Shown here in pieces: positions 40,274 to 49,000 of a DNA stretch of 64,000 nucleotides. The position numbers and the translations under genes are program-made. The DNA is from Legionella shakespearei DSM 23087 (GTDB lineage Bacteria > Pseudomonadota > Gammaproteobacteria > Legionellales > Legionellaceae), in assembly GCF_000373765.1 (NCBI RefSeq), contig NZ_KB892383.1, forward strand, positions 42,393 to 106,392, in the 5' to 3' direction. The notes under the pieces are model-generated. The model was given only the letters and a program-made list of their open reading frames with translations, had not been told where the DNA came from and made no database searches. Each line of letters begins with the position of its first letter. The stretch's first letter is position 1.

Positions 40274-41419
40274 ATGTATCGTGTATGGATTTTATTTAGT
40301 GTGCTGCTGATTTCCTCCTTTTCTGCTTTTGCCGACAAATCGGAATGTCTGAATCATCACTGTATTGCAATAATTGATGCAGGAAGTTCCGGTTCAAGAC
40401 TACATGTTTACGCTTATGACCTGGATAAAACCAAAACGCCAATTGATATCAGGGAAATCTGGAACAGAAAGGCATTACCAGGCTTATCCACCATTGAACA
40501 CGAACATCGTTCCATTGCAGTCTACATGGAAAAATTATTCACAGATGCACCAACGGCATTAATGCCCGTTTATTTTTATTCAACCGCCGGCATGCGCTTA
40601 CTACCAAAGCCCCATCATAAAAATGTCAACCACTTGGTAGCCGAGTGGTTCGACAAACAATATTACTGGCGCCTGGTTGAAGCACGAACCATTTCAGGCA
40701 ACGAAGAAGGTCTTTTTGCCTGGCTTGCGACCAATTACCAGTTAAAACTGCTAGATCAAAACGAAAAGCCGTTGGCAGGGGTGATGGACATAGGCGGTGC
40801 CTCAGTACAAATTGTGGTGCCATTAAAAGACAGTACCAATGTCCGCAACGATGACATTGTAGAAATAGATCTATACGGAAAGAAACACATAATCTTCTCC
40901 CACAGTTTCTTAGGCTTAGGCCAAAATGAAATGGGACACCAATACTTCGATTTAAAATACTGCTACCCGATAGAGTTCGAACTCCCCAGCAGACGCCCAG
41001 GCAAAGGCGATGCCCATACCTGCACCAATGAAATTTCCATCCTGATAAACAGCGTACATTACGTAAAAAAGAAAGTAAAAGCTGTAATCGAAGGAAACCC
41101 GGTAGAAAACTGGTACATCATGGGCGGAATAACCAACCTGCTAAACGATAAAATATTCCCTCTCAGCAACCAAAAATTCAACAACCAGGAACTACTCACC
41201 TTCGCAGACAAAGAAATCTGCCACCAAAAATGGTCCACCCTGGAAACAACCTACCCAGACAACTTCATGATCTACAATTACTGCATGCTCCCATCCTTCC
41301 TCTACGCCCTGATAGTAAACGGCTACGGCCTACCAGAACAACAAGACATCAACTTCATGCCCCTCAACAAAACAGCCGACTGGACCATAGGAGCAGTATT
41401 GCAACACAAGCAAACTTAA
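40274..41419 (+). CDS. Secreted ecto-NTPDase (apyrase, GDA1/CD39 family)
   Basis: A 381-residue nucleoside triphosphate diphosphohydrolase of the eukaryotic CD39 type. The signal peptide is residues 1-20 (SAFA-DK). Apyrase regions: ACR1 IIDAGSSGSRLHVYAYD (about 33), ACR2 YFYSTAGMRLLP, ACR3 EARTISGNEEGLFAW with the catalytic Glu, ACR4 GVMDIGGASVQIVV (about 171), ACR5 WYIMGGITNL (about 280). L. pneumophila has two such enzymes (Lpg1905, Lpg0971), Lpg1905 being needed for intracellular growth. From about 40880 the coding strand becomes rich in A and C and poor in T and G. The gene ends 16 bp before tRNA-Thr. Confidence 0.92.
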   Translation: MYRVWILFSVLLISSFSAFADKSECLNHHCIAIIDAGSSGSRLHVYAYDLDKTKTPIDIREIWNRKALPGLSTIEHEHRSIAVYMEKLFTDAPTALMPVYFYSTAGMRLLPKPHHKNVNHLVAEWFDKQYYWRLVEARTISGNEEGLFAWLATNYQLKLLDQNEKPLAGVMDIGGASVQIVVPLKDSTNVRNDDIVEIDLYGKKHIIFSHSFLGLGQNEMGHQYFDLKYCYPIEFELPSRRPGKGDAHTCTNEISILINSVHYVKKKVKAVIEGNPVENWYIMGGITNLLNDKIFPLSNQKFNNQELLTFADKEICHQKWSTLETTYPDNFMIYNYCMLPSFLYALIVNGYGLPEQQDINFMPLNKTADWTIGAVLQHKQT

Positions 41420-41435
41420 TATAATTTTATACTAT

Positions 41436-41508
41436 GCCGCTGTAGCTCAGTTGGTAGAGCAGTTGATTCGTAATCAAAAGGTGGGAGGTTCGATTCCTCT
41501 CAGCGGCA
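41436..41508 (+). tRNA. tRNA-Thr (anticodon CGT)
   Basis: A full cloverleaf is visible: acceptor GCCGCTG / CAGCGGC, D arm with AGTTGGTAGA, anticodon loop TTCGTAA giving CGT, T loop TTCGATT, discriminator A. CCA is not encoded. The T stem here is GGAGG / CCTCT with a G-T pair, while the displaced copy at 53691 has TGCGG / CCGCA. It is the integration target of the island to its right. Confidence 0.95.
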
Positions 41509-41554
41509 TTGTAAAATCAAGGGGTTACGAAATTTTATTTTAGTGCTGAATTTT

Positions 41555-41575
41555 TGTGTCGCAGCTGTGTCGCAG
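41555..41575 (+). promoter_or_regulatory. Putative integrase arm-type sites, left end
   Basis: TGTGTCGCAG occurs twice (41555-41564 and 41566-41575) with 11-bp periodicity, 47 bp after the tRNA end. The same arrangement recurs at 53551-53571 by the integrase gene and at 53780-53800. One helical turn of spacing and position near att favour an integrase or excisionase binding role. Confidence 0.6.
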
Positions 41576-41617
41576 TAATCAGGGATATTTAAGATGTTAT
41601 TTATTTAAGGACGATTC

Positions 41618-42268
41618 ATGAATCCAAATGATAAAATTCGAGATCAAATTTTGCAGTGGTTTTATGATAGAAATGCTTCTGCTAAAAGCCGACGCGGTAA
41701 AAATGGTTCTGAAGCCAAAATTAGTGAAATTAAAAAGGGACTAAAGGACAGTTTTGGCCTTTCTCCAAAAGAGGTTATTGCGAATCTGACCTATTTAATA
41801 GATAAAGGGTGGATTAATGAGTCGGAAATAACCAAAACAGTTAAAACAAAGGAAGGCAATACTATACCTTCCAGTTTAACCTGGTATGTAATTTCTTCGG
41901 CGGGAATAGATAAATTAGAAGCTCCTTCTGACTATAGTGAAAATATCAGATATCCAGGAATAAATATTGGTGGTGCAGGTAGCATAATAACCATTGGCGA
42001 TGGGAATATTGTAAATGTTAATTATAAGCCTCTTCACGATGAGTTAGAAAAATTAAAGCAAACTATTGCTAATAGCAATTTGGATGATAATCAAAAACTT
42101 GAAGTTTCAGTTGATATAGAAACGTTAAAAGATCAATTGGCGAAAAATACTCCAGACAAAACTATCGTGGGATATCTTTGGACTAAAATTGAAAAAGTTG
42201 CGGTGATATCTGGATTTCATGATGCTATAACTAAAATTACTCCTCTCGTTTCAGGGCTAATTCAATAA
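41618..42268 (+). CDS. Unknown cargo protein, winged-helix-like N-terminus
   Basis: A 216-residue protein. Residues 1-100 look like a winged-helix domain (EVIANLTYLIDKGWINESEI, then a basic wing, then SSLTWYVISSAGIDKLE). A short Gly-rich strand segment follows (INIGGAGSIITIGDGNIVNV), then a helical C-terminal part (LEVSVDIETLKDQLAKNTPD...ITKITPLVSGLI). The segment with GDGN-VNV before a helical domain resembles many small proteins of bacterial conflict islands, but no named domain is certain. It occupies the cargo slot next to the tRNA. AGGACG precedes the ATG. Confidence 0.6.
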   Translation: MNPNDKIRDQILQWFYDRNASAKSRRGKNGSEAKISEIKKGLKDSFGLSPKEVIANLTYLIDKGWINESEITKTVKTKEGNTIPSSLTWYVISSAGIDKLEAPSDYSENIRYPGINIGGAGSIITIGDGNIVNVNYKPLHDELEKLKQTIANSNLDDNQKLEVSVDIETLKDQLAKNTPDKTIVGYLWTKIEKVAVISGFHDAITKITPLVSGLIQ

Positions 42269-42501
42269 ATAGCATTTCAGCTTCCTGCAAAGATTAAACC
42301 CTTACTATATATAGCGGTAATCCAGGATTCTTTTAGGGGGGTATCAATTAAGCTCTTTTGAGTTCAATCATAATCACCGACGATATAAGACTTGACGTCA
42401 CTTTTAAATTCAACTAATAATCATGACGGAATTTGAAAAAGCGCTTTGTTCCCAAACGTTATAAAGATGCTTTCAGGATATTTCAATTTCCCCAGTATAT
42501 T

Positions 42502-42539
42502 CAGAACGATTCATAGCTTATGGAATTTATATCGTTCTG
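42502..42539. promoter_or_regulatory. Inverted repeat upstream of the AlpA-like gene
   Basis: CAGAACGAT (42502-42510) and ATCGTTCTG (42531-42539) form a 9-bp inverted repeat with a 20-bp spacer in the gap 42269-42666, which otherwise holds no supported gene. It could be an operator for the AlpA-like regulator. Confidence 0.4.
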
Positions 42540-42666
42540 GGAGTTGTCTATATGCAAAAAAGCAGATAGATGAACTGTAGATATGGAATCGACTGGTATT
42601 CAAACAGCACGGATGCTGCTGGCCGGCATTAAGCCGATTGATACATCAATTGATGAGGTATTTACT

Positions 42667-42942
42667 ATGTCTATGACTAAACCATCCAGAGTCCAACTCT
42701 TAAATGAATTTGAATCTGCGCCCAATTCAACTCTCTTTAACCAACATACTATAGCTGCTGTTTTAAACTGTTCTACCCAATTGCTTGAACGAAATCGTTG
42801 GGCGGGAGCAGGTATACCTTATATTAAAATTGGCAGAAAGGTTTTGTATCGAAAAAGCGAAGTTATGGATTTTCTCCAACAACAAAAAATCTATTATTCA
42901 ACCAGTGATCAAGGTCAAACACTGGTTTTAACAAATAACTGA
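42667..42942 (+). CDS. AlpA/excisionase-like DNA-binding protein
   Basis: A 91-residue protein with a MerR/AlpA-type helix-turn-helix: HTIAAVLNCSTQLLERNRWA then GIPYIKIGRKVLYRKSEVMDFL, the usual recognition helix plus wing (R-K-V-L-Y-R-K-S-E-V). Such proteins switch on excision genes in P4-like elements. The ATG at 42667 is preferred; an in-frame ATG at 42583 would add 28 residues with no domain. It lies 80 bp before the helicase gene. Confidence 0.75.
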   Translation: MSMTKPSRVQLLNEFESAPNSTLFNQHTIAAVLNCSTQLLERNRWAGAGIPYIKIGRKVLYRKSEVMDFLQQQKIYYSTSDQGQTLVLTNN

Positions 42943-43022
42943 TTGATAGAAATATAACGGCTCAAGGAAGGTTATTTTTCTATCAATACAATACCTTCCA
43001 TGAGCTCTTGTTGGAGAGCTTC

Positions 43023-44762
43023 ATGAACCAAATTTTAAATAATATTCAGAGCCAACAGCCTGTTATTTGTGAATATGCTGGTGGCCGATTCAAATTAACG
43101 GGCAAAGGTGTTTCCTTTATTGGAACAGATAAAGATGGCAATGAACTGCCTCCGCGATGGATCTGTTCCCCATTGTATGTAGTCGCTAAAACGCGAGATG
43201 CTAAAAGTGGCGAATGGGGTCGGTTATTGGAATGGCAAGACGATGATGGCATCAAGCATCAATGGGCAATGCCTTTAGCCTTATTACAAGGTGATTCTTC
43301 TGATATAAGACGTGAGTTGGCGCGTTTAGGACTTACGATTTCACCTAGCAAAACAGCACGTGATTTGTTAGTTTCATATTTACAGGTGTTTCCTGTAGAA
43401 GTACGAGCACGTTGTGTCGATAGATTAGGCTGGCATGGGGATATTTTTGTAACAACCTCTGAATCCATAGGCCAATCTTCAGAAATCATTGTTTTGCAGA
43501 ATACAAATGCCATTGAACCAGCATTATCAACTTCTGGAACAGTTGAACAATGGCGAGACTCTATTGGTCGATTAGCATCAGGCAATTCTCGTCTAATTTT
43601 TGCGATATCAACAGCTTTTGCCCCAACACTTGCAAATATCTGTGGGGAAGATTCTGGTGGTTTTCATTTCCGAGGCGCATCGTCATCAGGTAAAACGACC
43701 GCATTAAAAGTGGCGGCTTCAGTATGGGGCAATCCAAATGCTTACACACGATTATGGCGCAGTACTACAAATGGCTTAGAGGGTCTAGCGGCTTTACATA
43801 ATGATGGGTTATTGATTCTGGACGAATTAAGCCAGATGGATCCCAAAGAAGCAGGTGAAGCAGCCTATTTGTTAGCTAATGGTCAAGGTAAAACACGAGC
43901 CACTCGCCATGGAACGGTTAGGCAATCTGCTCGTTGGTCACTATTTTTCTTGTCAGCAGGGGAAGAGTCTTTAACTGCTTTAATGAACAAAGCAGGCCAA
44001 AAGACAAATGCAGGTCAAGAAATTCGCTTAGCAGATATTGAAGCTGATGCGGGTTTGAATATGGGTATTTTTGAAAAGATACATGAACATGAAAATCCTG
44101 CAATTATGGCCTTGGCTTTAAAAGAAGCAGCCAATCAGTACCACGGTACTGTAGGTCTTGCGTGGTTAAATAATGTTGTGACTCATCGACTACAACTCTC
44201 CGAATCTATTTCTAAAGACATTCAGCAATTTGTAACTAATGCAACAATACCTAACTGCTCAGGACAGATTCTGAGAGTAGCAAGAAGATTTGCTTTGGTT
44301 GCTGTGGCTGGTGAATTAGTCAGTCAATATGGGTTAACGGGATGGATGAAAGGCGATGCCACATTAGCTGCTCATCAATGTTTCTGTACCTGGTTAGATT
44401 CATTTGGTTGGCAAGGTAATCGAGAAGACAGAACCATTTTGTCTCAGGTTCGCTCCTTTTTTGAATTCCATGGTGCGAGTCGATTTGATACTGTAAACAA
44501 TCCTAATGGAGAACGTATCCATAATCGTGCCGGATTTTTTCGTACCGCAGATAATGGTGATCGAGAGTATCTTGTATTGAGCGAGGTCTTCAAGAAAGAG
44601 GTCTGTGATGGTTATGATCCCAAAGTAGTAGCAAGAGTTCTTGTAAACGAAGGATGGTTACAACCCAGCAGAGATGGTAACTCCTCACAAAAATTGCGAG
44701 TACGAGGTATAGGCATACCTCGTTTATATGTTTTTACCAGTCGAATTTGGCAAGACGAATAA
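43023..44762 (+). CDS. DUF927 domain ATPase/helicase of a satellite island
   Basis: A 579-residue protein with the DUF927 core: Walker A GASSSGKTTALK near residue 217, Walker B LLILDELSQMDPKEAGEAAY, and sensor-like SLFFLSAGEESLTALM. Proteins of this type sit in P4-like islands and are taken as replicative helicases. The N-terminal primase half found in longer relatives is missing. The start at 43023 has GGAG 8 bp upstream. A GGGACA array lies directly downstream, so the pair could be an initiator and its origin. Confidence 0.85.
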   Translation: MNQILNNIQSQQPVICEYAGGRFKLTGKGVSFIGTDKDGNELPPRWICSPLYVVAKTRDAKSGEWGRLLEWQDDDGIKHQWAMPLALLQGDSSDIRRELARLGLTISPSKTARDLLVSYLQVFPVEVRARCVDRLGWHGDIFVTTSESIGQSSEIIVLQNTNAIEPALSTSGTVEQWRDSIGRLASGNSRLIFAISTAFAPTLANICGEDSGGFHFRGASSSGKTTALKVAASVWGNPNAYTRLWRSTTNGLEGLAALHNDGLLILDELSQMDPKEAGEAAYLLANGQGKTRATRHGTVRQSARWSLFFLSAGEESLTALMNKAGQKTNAGQEIRLADIEADAGLNMGIFEKIHEHENPAIMALALKEAANQYHGTVGLAWLNNVVTHRLQLSESISKDIQQFVTNATIPNCSGQILRVARRFALVAVAGELVSQYGLTGWMKGDATLAAHQCFCTWLDSFGWQGNREDRTILSQVRSFFEFHGASRFDTVNNPNGERIHNRAGFFRTADNGDREYLVLSEVFKKEVCDGYDPKVVARVLVNEGWLQPSRDGNSSQKLRVRGIGIPRLYVFTSRIWQDE

Positions 44763-44768
44763 TACACC

Positions 44769-44902
44769 GGGACAGCTGGGACAAGTGGGACATTCAGTAG
44801 TATCAAGGATCAATTTGTCCCACCGCCACCAATACACTGGGACACCTTGGGACACTGACAAATAAGTATAGATAAGGTTGTCCCACGTGTCCCAGCTGTC
44901 CC
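44769..44902. repeat. Iteron-like array of nine GGGACA hexamers
   Basis: Nine GGGACA or TGTCCC hexamers lie in 134 bp. Three direct copies with 9-bp periodicity (44769, 44778, 44787) are mirrored by three inverted ones (44879, 44888, 44897); the two 24-bp arms are inverted copies with one mismatch. Between them are TGTCCC at 44816 and GGGACA at 44839 and 44849. It lies between the convergent helicase and recombinase-like genes. A replication origin, an initiator-binding site or a bidirectional terminator are possible. Confidence 0.75.
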
Positions 44903-44908
44903 ATCTAA

Positions 44909-45715
44909 TTATTTATTGTTAAAGTAATTCCACATTGAAATTCGTGATGTTAGTCCCATTTCATCCATCAACAGTTTAGTTAACTCATCCTTATCATAAG
45001 TTGACGATAGTTCCTTAAACATCAACTGAGCATAAAGATATCGACAGGATTTTTTCACAGGTATTCGTAATTTTTTTAAAGCGTGGTTCCATGCAAAGCA
45101 CAATGAACGATAACCATATCGTTCTATCAGCGTAGATAGATCATCAGTCGCTAAGATGAATTCATCAATAATCTTGGTCTGAACATCAGTACGAAATGGA
45201 ACGCATCGATCCATACTGTTAAATGTTAATTCCCGTGTTAGCCACAGTTTGTCTTTATGAACATGGACATCAGACCTAAGCCGCATCGCTTCACTCAATG
45301 TAAGCCCAAAATGAATTTGCAAGTTTAAAAGAAGCCTTGCAACAGGCTCATCTATTTTTTGCCACCGCTCTATGGGAATGTTAACGCGTTTATGGGATTT
45401 TCTACTAGCGATAATGCCCAGGCTTTGATTATCAATATTAGTCGTTTCGTTACCAACAGTCCTTAAAAATTTTCTGATGATAGTCATATAATTCATCATG
45501 GTCGAAGGCTTAATTTTCTGCTGATGCCAATGTTTAACTAAAAGTTGCATGTGAGTAGCATCGATACATTTCCAATTAGGTGGCACTTTGCCTACAGTAA
45601 ATAAATTATTAATCATTTTATAGATGACATAACGTCGATATTTTCTCTCACGAAAACTACCACGATTAGATGAAAGAATAAGATTAGCTTCTTGTCTTAA
45701 TGATTGTTTTCGCAT
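44909..45715 (-). CDS. Degenerate tyrosine-recombinase-like protein
   Basis: A 268-residue basic protein with a SAM-like core-binding half (MQLLVKHWHQQKIKPSTMMNY...IIRKFLRTVG) and a region resembling recombinase box I (HFGLTLSEAMRLRSDV). The second catalytic box HxLR and the H/W position are not recognisable, and only a weak C-terminal Tyr (SMWNYF) remains. It thus looks catalytically decayed or specialised, perhaps as a directionality or DNA-binding factor. It is convergent with the helicase gene across the GGGACA array. Confidence 0.55.
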   Translation of the reverse strand: MRKQSLRQEANLILSSNRGSFRERKYRRYVIYKMINNLFTVGKVPPNWKCIDATHMQLLVKHWHQQKIKPSTMMNYMTIIRKFLRTVGNETTNIDNQSLGIIASRKSHKRVNIPIERWQKIDEPVARLLLNLQIHFGLTLSEAMRLRSDVHVHKDKLWLTRELTFNSMDRCVPFRTDVQTKIIDEFILATDDLSTLIERYGYRSLCFAWNHALKKLRIPVKKSCRYLYAQLMFKELSSTYDKDELTKLLMDEMGLTSRISMWNYFNNK

Positions 45716-45967
45716 ATTGACCTCGTTATATGGATTGGAAGTAACTTATCCATGGTCAATACGGTATTGTATTGGCGCTGCTAGTAGGCAGGATATCCGT
45801 GAACTCTCATTTTGTTGAAAAAATGAAAGCTGGGTATAAGTGAAAAACTATCAAAGTTGTATGAGTGTTGCAAGTGTCCAGCAATAAATCTGTTCATTCT
45901 CATGGTGCAGGATTGAAAAACAGATGTCAATTTATTGTTTTTATTAAATAAATTCACAATATAAATC

Positions 45968-46000
45968 CTGCGTCACTGCACCTAAATTGCAGTGACGCAG
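45968..46000. promoter_or_regulatory. Perfect 13-bp inverted repeat upstream of the nuclease-methylase gene
   Basis: CTGCGTCACTGCA and TGCAGTGACGCAG with a 7-base loop lie 70 bp before the gene. There is no T-run, and the position fits an operator or attenuator. The rest of the 354-bp gap (45716-46069) shows no gene; AT-rich DNA near 45910-46060 probably contains the promoters. Confidence 0.5.
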
Positions 46001-46069
46001 ATGATCTCACAAACATTTTTTATGTAAATATACAAATAAGCAATTTTATCATCAGATGCCTATAATTAA

Positions 46070-49000
46070 ATGAATGGATCTTTGAGCAAACTTATGGATA
46101 AACTAAAAGAACAATTGTATGCCCAAAAAGAGTATCAACTGTCACTAAAAGAGAATCTTCTGACTGCCCAGGCAACGGAACACACTCATCGTCCTGCCTT
46201 ATTTACTTTAATAAAAATAATTAACAAAAATGCTATTGTAATCAACGAGCCAAAATCCGCAGTTTATGGCCGAGTTGATATTACAATCATAGATGCCTCG
46301 ACACCTGTTGGTTATATAGAAACAAAGGATATTGGGACAGATTTAAATAAAATGGAAAAAACAGATCAGATAAAACGGTATGTCGATGCCTTAGATAATT
46401 TTATTTTGACAAACTTTTTAGAGTTCAGATGGTATGTTAGAGGTGAAATAAAAAAAACTGTGATCATTGGTGAATTAATCTCAAAAAATAATGTGATATT
46501 CAATAGTAATTTCAATGATCTTTTCTCAACTTTAGATGATTTTTTTATAAATAAGACAATAAGAATTAAAACATCGAGCGAATTATCAAAAAAGATGGCA
46601 AACATAGCAAGGCTGGTAAAAACAACAGTTTTTTCCATATTAAAAAATAAAAAGAACTCTAATTTGAACGAGCAATTTTATTCATTTAAGAGCATCTTAA
46701 TACCTGATCTAACAGAAGAAAAATTTGCTGATCTTTATGCTCAAACTATTGTTTATGGTTTATTTTCTGCTCGATGCGCAAGTACAGAAGGTGAATTTTC
46801 AAGGGAAAATGCCACTTATCTTTTACCCAAAACAAACCCATTTTTACGAAAAGCATTTAGTGAAATTGCTGGTCCAGATATTGATGAAGAAGCTGTGTGG
46901 ATTTTAGAAAATTTAGTCCACATTCTAAAATCTACGGATATTCTATCTATACTTGATGAATTTAAAAAGTCAGGGAAAAGTGGGGATGCAATTTTAGATT
47001 TTTATGAAGGATTTCTTTCTCATTATAATCCTGATACAAGAGCGGAAAGAGGTGTGTATTACACTCCAAAGCCAATTGTGCAGTATATTGTTAAGAGCAT
47101 AGACCTAATTTTAATGAAATATTTTTATGTAGAAAAAGGACTTGCTGATTATTCCACAATTTCAAGAAAGAATCGAAAAAATGAAGATGTTAACTATCAT
47201 AAAGTTATTGTTCTCGATCCAGCTACCGGTACAGGTAGTTTCTTGGATGAAGTAATAACACTAATAGAATCTAAGTTTAAAAATAATAAAGGTTTTTGGT
47301 CTGATTATGTCTCGCAACATTTGCTTCCCAGGCTATTTGGATTTGAAATTCTCATGGCACCCTATACTATCGCCCATATGAAGCTAGGCCAAAAATTGAT
47401 TGAGTCTGGTTATGAATCACAAAAAGATCAACGGCTTAATATATATTTAACTAACACTTTGTCAGAATCACCTAATATTGGTTTTGATTTTCATTTTACA
47501 AAGTGGTTGGCTGACGAGACAAATGAAGCCAGAGAAATAAAAAATGAAAAGCCGGTTATGGTTATTATTGGTAACCCTCCATATCGTGCTGAGTCGGCAA
47601 ATAAAACATTATGGATGAACGAGTTATTGAAGGGGTATGATTCTGAAAATAAACAAAAAACTGCTAGTTATTTTACTCTTGATGGTCAGCCTATGAAGGA
47701 TAAGAATACTAAATGGCTAAATGATGATTACGTTAAATTCATAAGATTTGCACAACGTAAAATAGAAATGACTGGTTATGGGGTAATCGGTTTTGTTACA
47801 AACCATAGTTTTCTTGATAATCCTACATTTGCAGGAATGCGAAAGTGTCTCCTTAATGAATTTGATCTAATATTTATATTAGATTGTCATGGTAATGTGA
47901 AGAAAAATGAAAGAACCCCGGATAATGAAAAAGATATTGGTCTATTTGATATTCAACAAGGGGTTTGTATAAGTTTTTTTATAAAAAATAGAACAAAATG
48001 TGAAGGCCAATTGGCTAAAATATATCACTCCGATCTTTGGGGAGAGAGAGAAATATATAATCTTGATACTCTAATTGCAGGAAAGTATTACTGGCTTAGT
48101 AATAATGATATTAATACTACGGATTGGAAAGAAATAAATCCTAAGAAGCCATACTACTATTTTATTCAGCAAGATGACATTTATGACGAGGAATATGATG
48201 ATTTTTTCCCCATTGATGAAATGTTTATAATAAAAAGTGTTGGGATAGTTACTGCTCGGGATAAACTTTGTATTTCTTGGTCAAATTTAGAAATGTGGGA
48301 TACCTTAAACACATTTATTAACCTAGAAGAGTCTGAAGCCAGATCATATTTTCATTTGGGAAATGATGTTTGCGATTGGCAAGTTAAATTAGCCCAGTCA
48401 GATATAAGAGAGTCAGGACCTAGCAGGGAAAATATAGTAAAAATCAATTATAGACCATTTGATGTAAGGTATACTTACTACACTGGAAAATCTAAAGGTT
48501 TTCATTGCCGCCCACGTTATGAGGTCATGAAGAACCTTTCGCACCACAATAATTATGCATTAATCATATCTCGTATGGCTAAAGGAGAATGCTTTAATCA
48601 TGTATTTATGTCGGAATTAATTGTTGAGGGGGCTTTTCTATCTTCTTCAACATCAACTAACGCTTATGTAATGCCAATGTATTTAATCAATGATGACCAG
48701 AACCTATTTTCAGAGGGACATATTCTTAATACAAATTTTTCTTCAAAATTAATTTCATGTATAGAAAAGAATATTCAACTGAAGTTTAACTACGAACATA
48801 ATGGTGATTTGATTACTGATTTTGGTGCGCAAGATTGCATGGGATACATATACGCTATTCTTAATAGTGAAGAGTATAAGAAAAAATATAATTATCGTTT
48901 AGTAAAAGATTTTCCTCGAATTCCTATTACCACAGATTTAAACCTATTCGTTGAATTATCAAGAATTGGAATTGAGTTAATCACATTGCATTTAAATAAA

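Noticed and set aside
44769..44902. CRISPR-like array
   Set aside because: The repeats are 6-bp cores with 9-10 bp periods in mirror orientation, not 20-40 bp repeats with unique spacers, and no cas gene is nearby.
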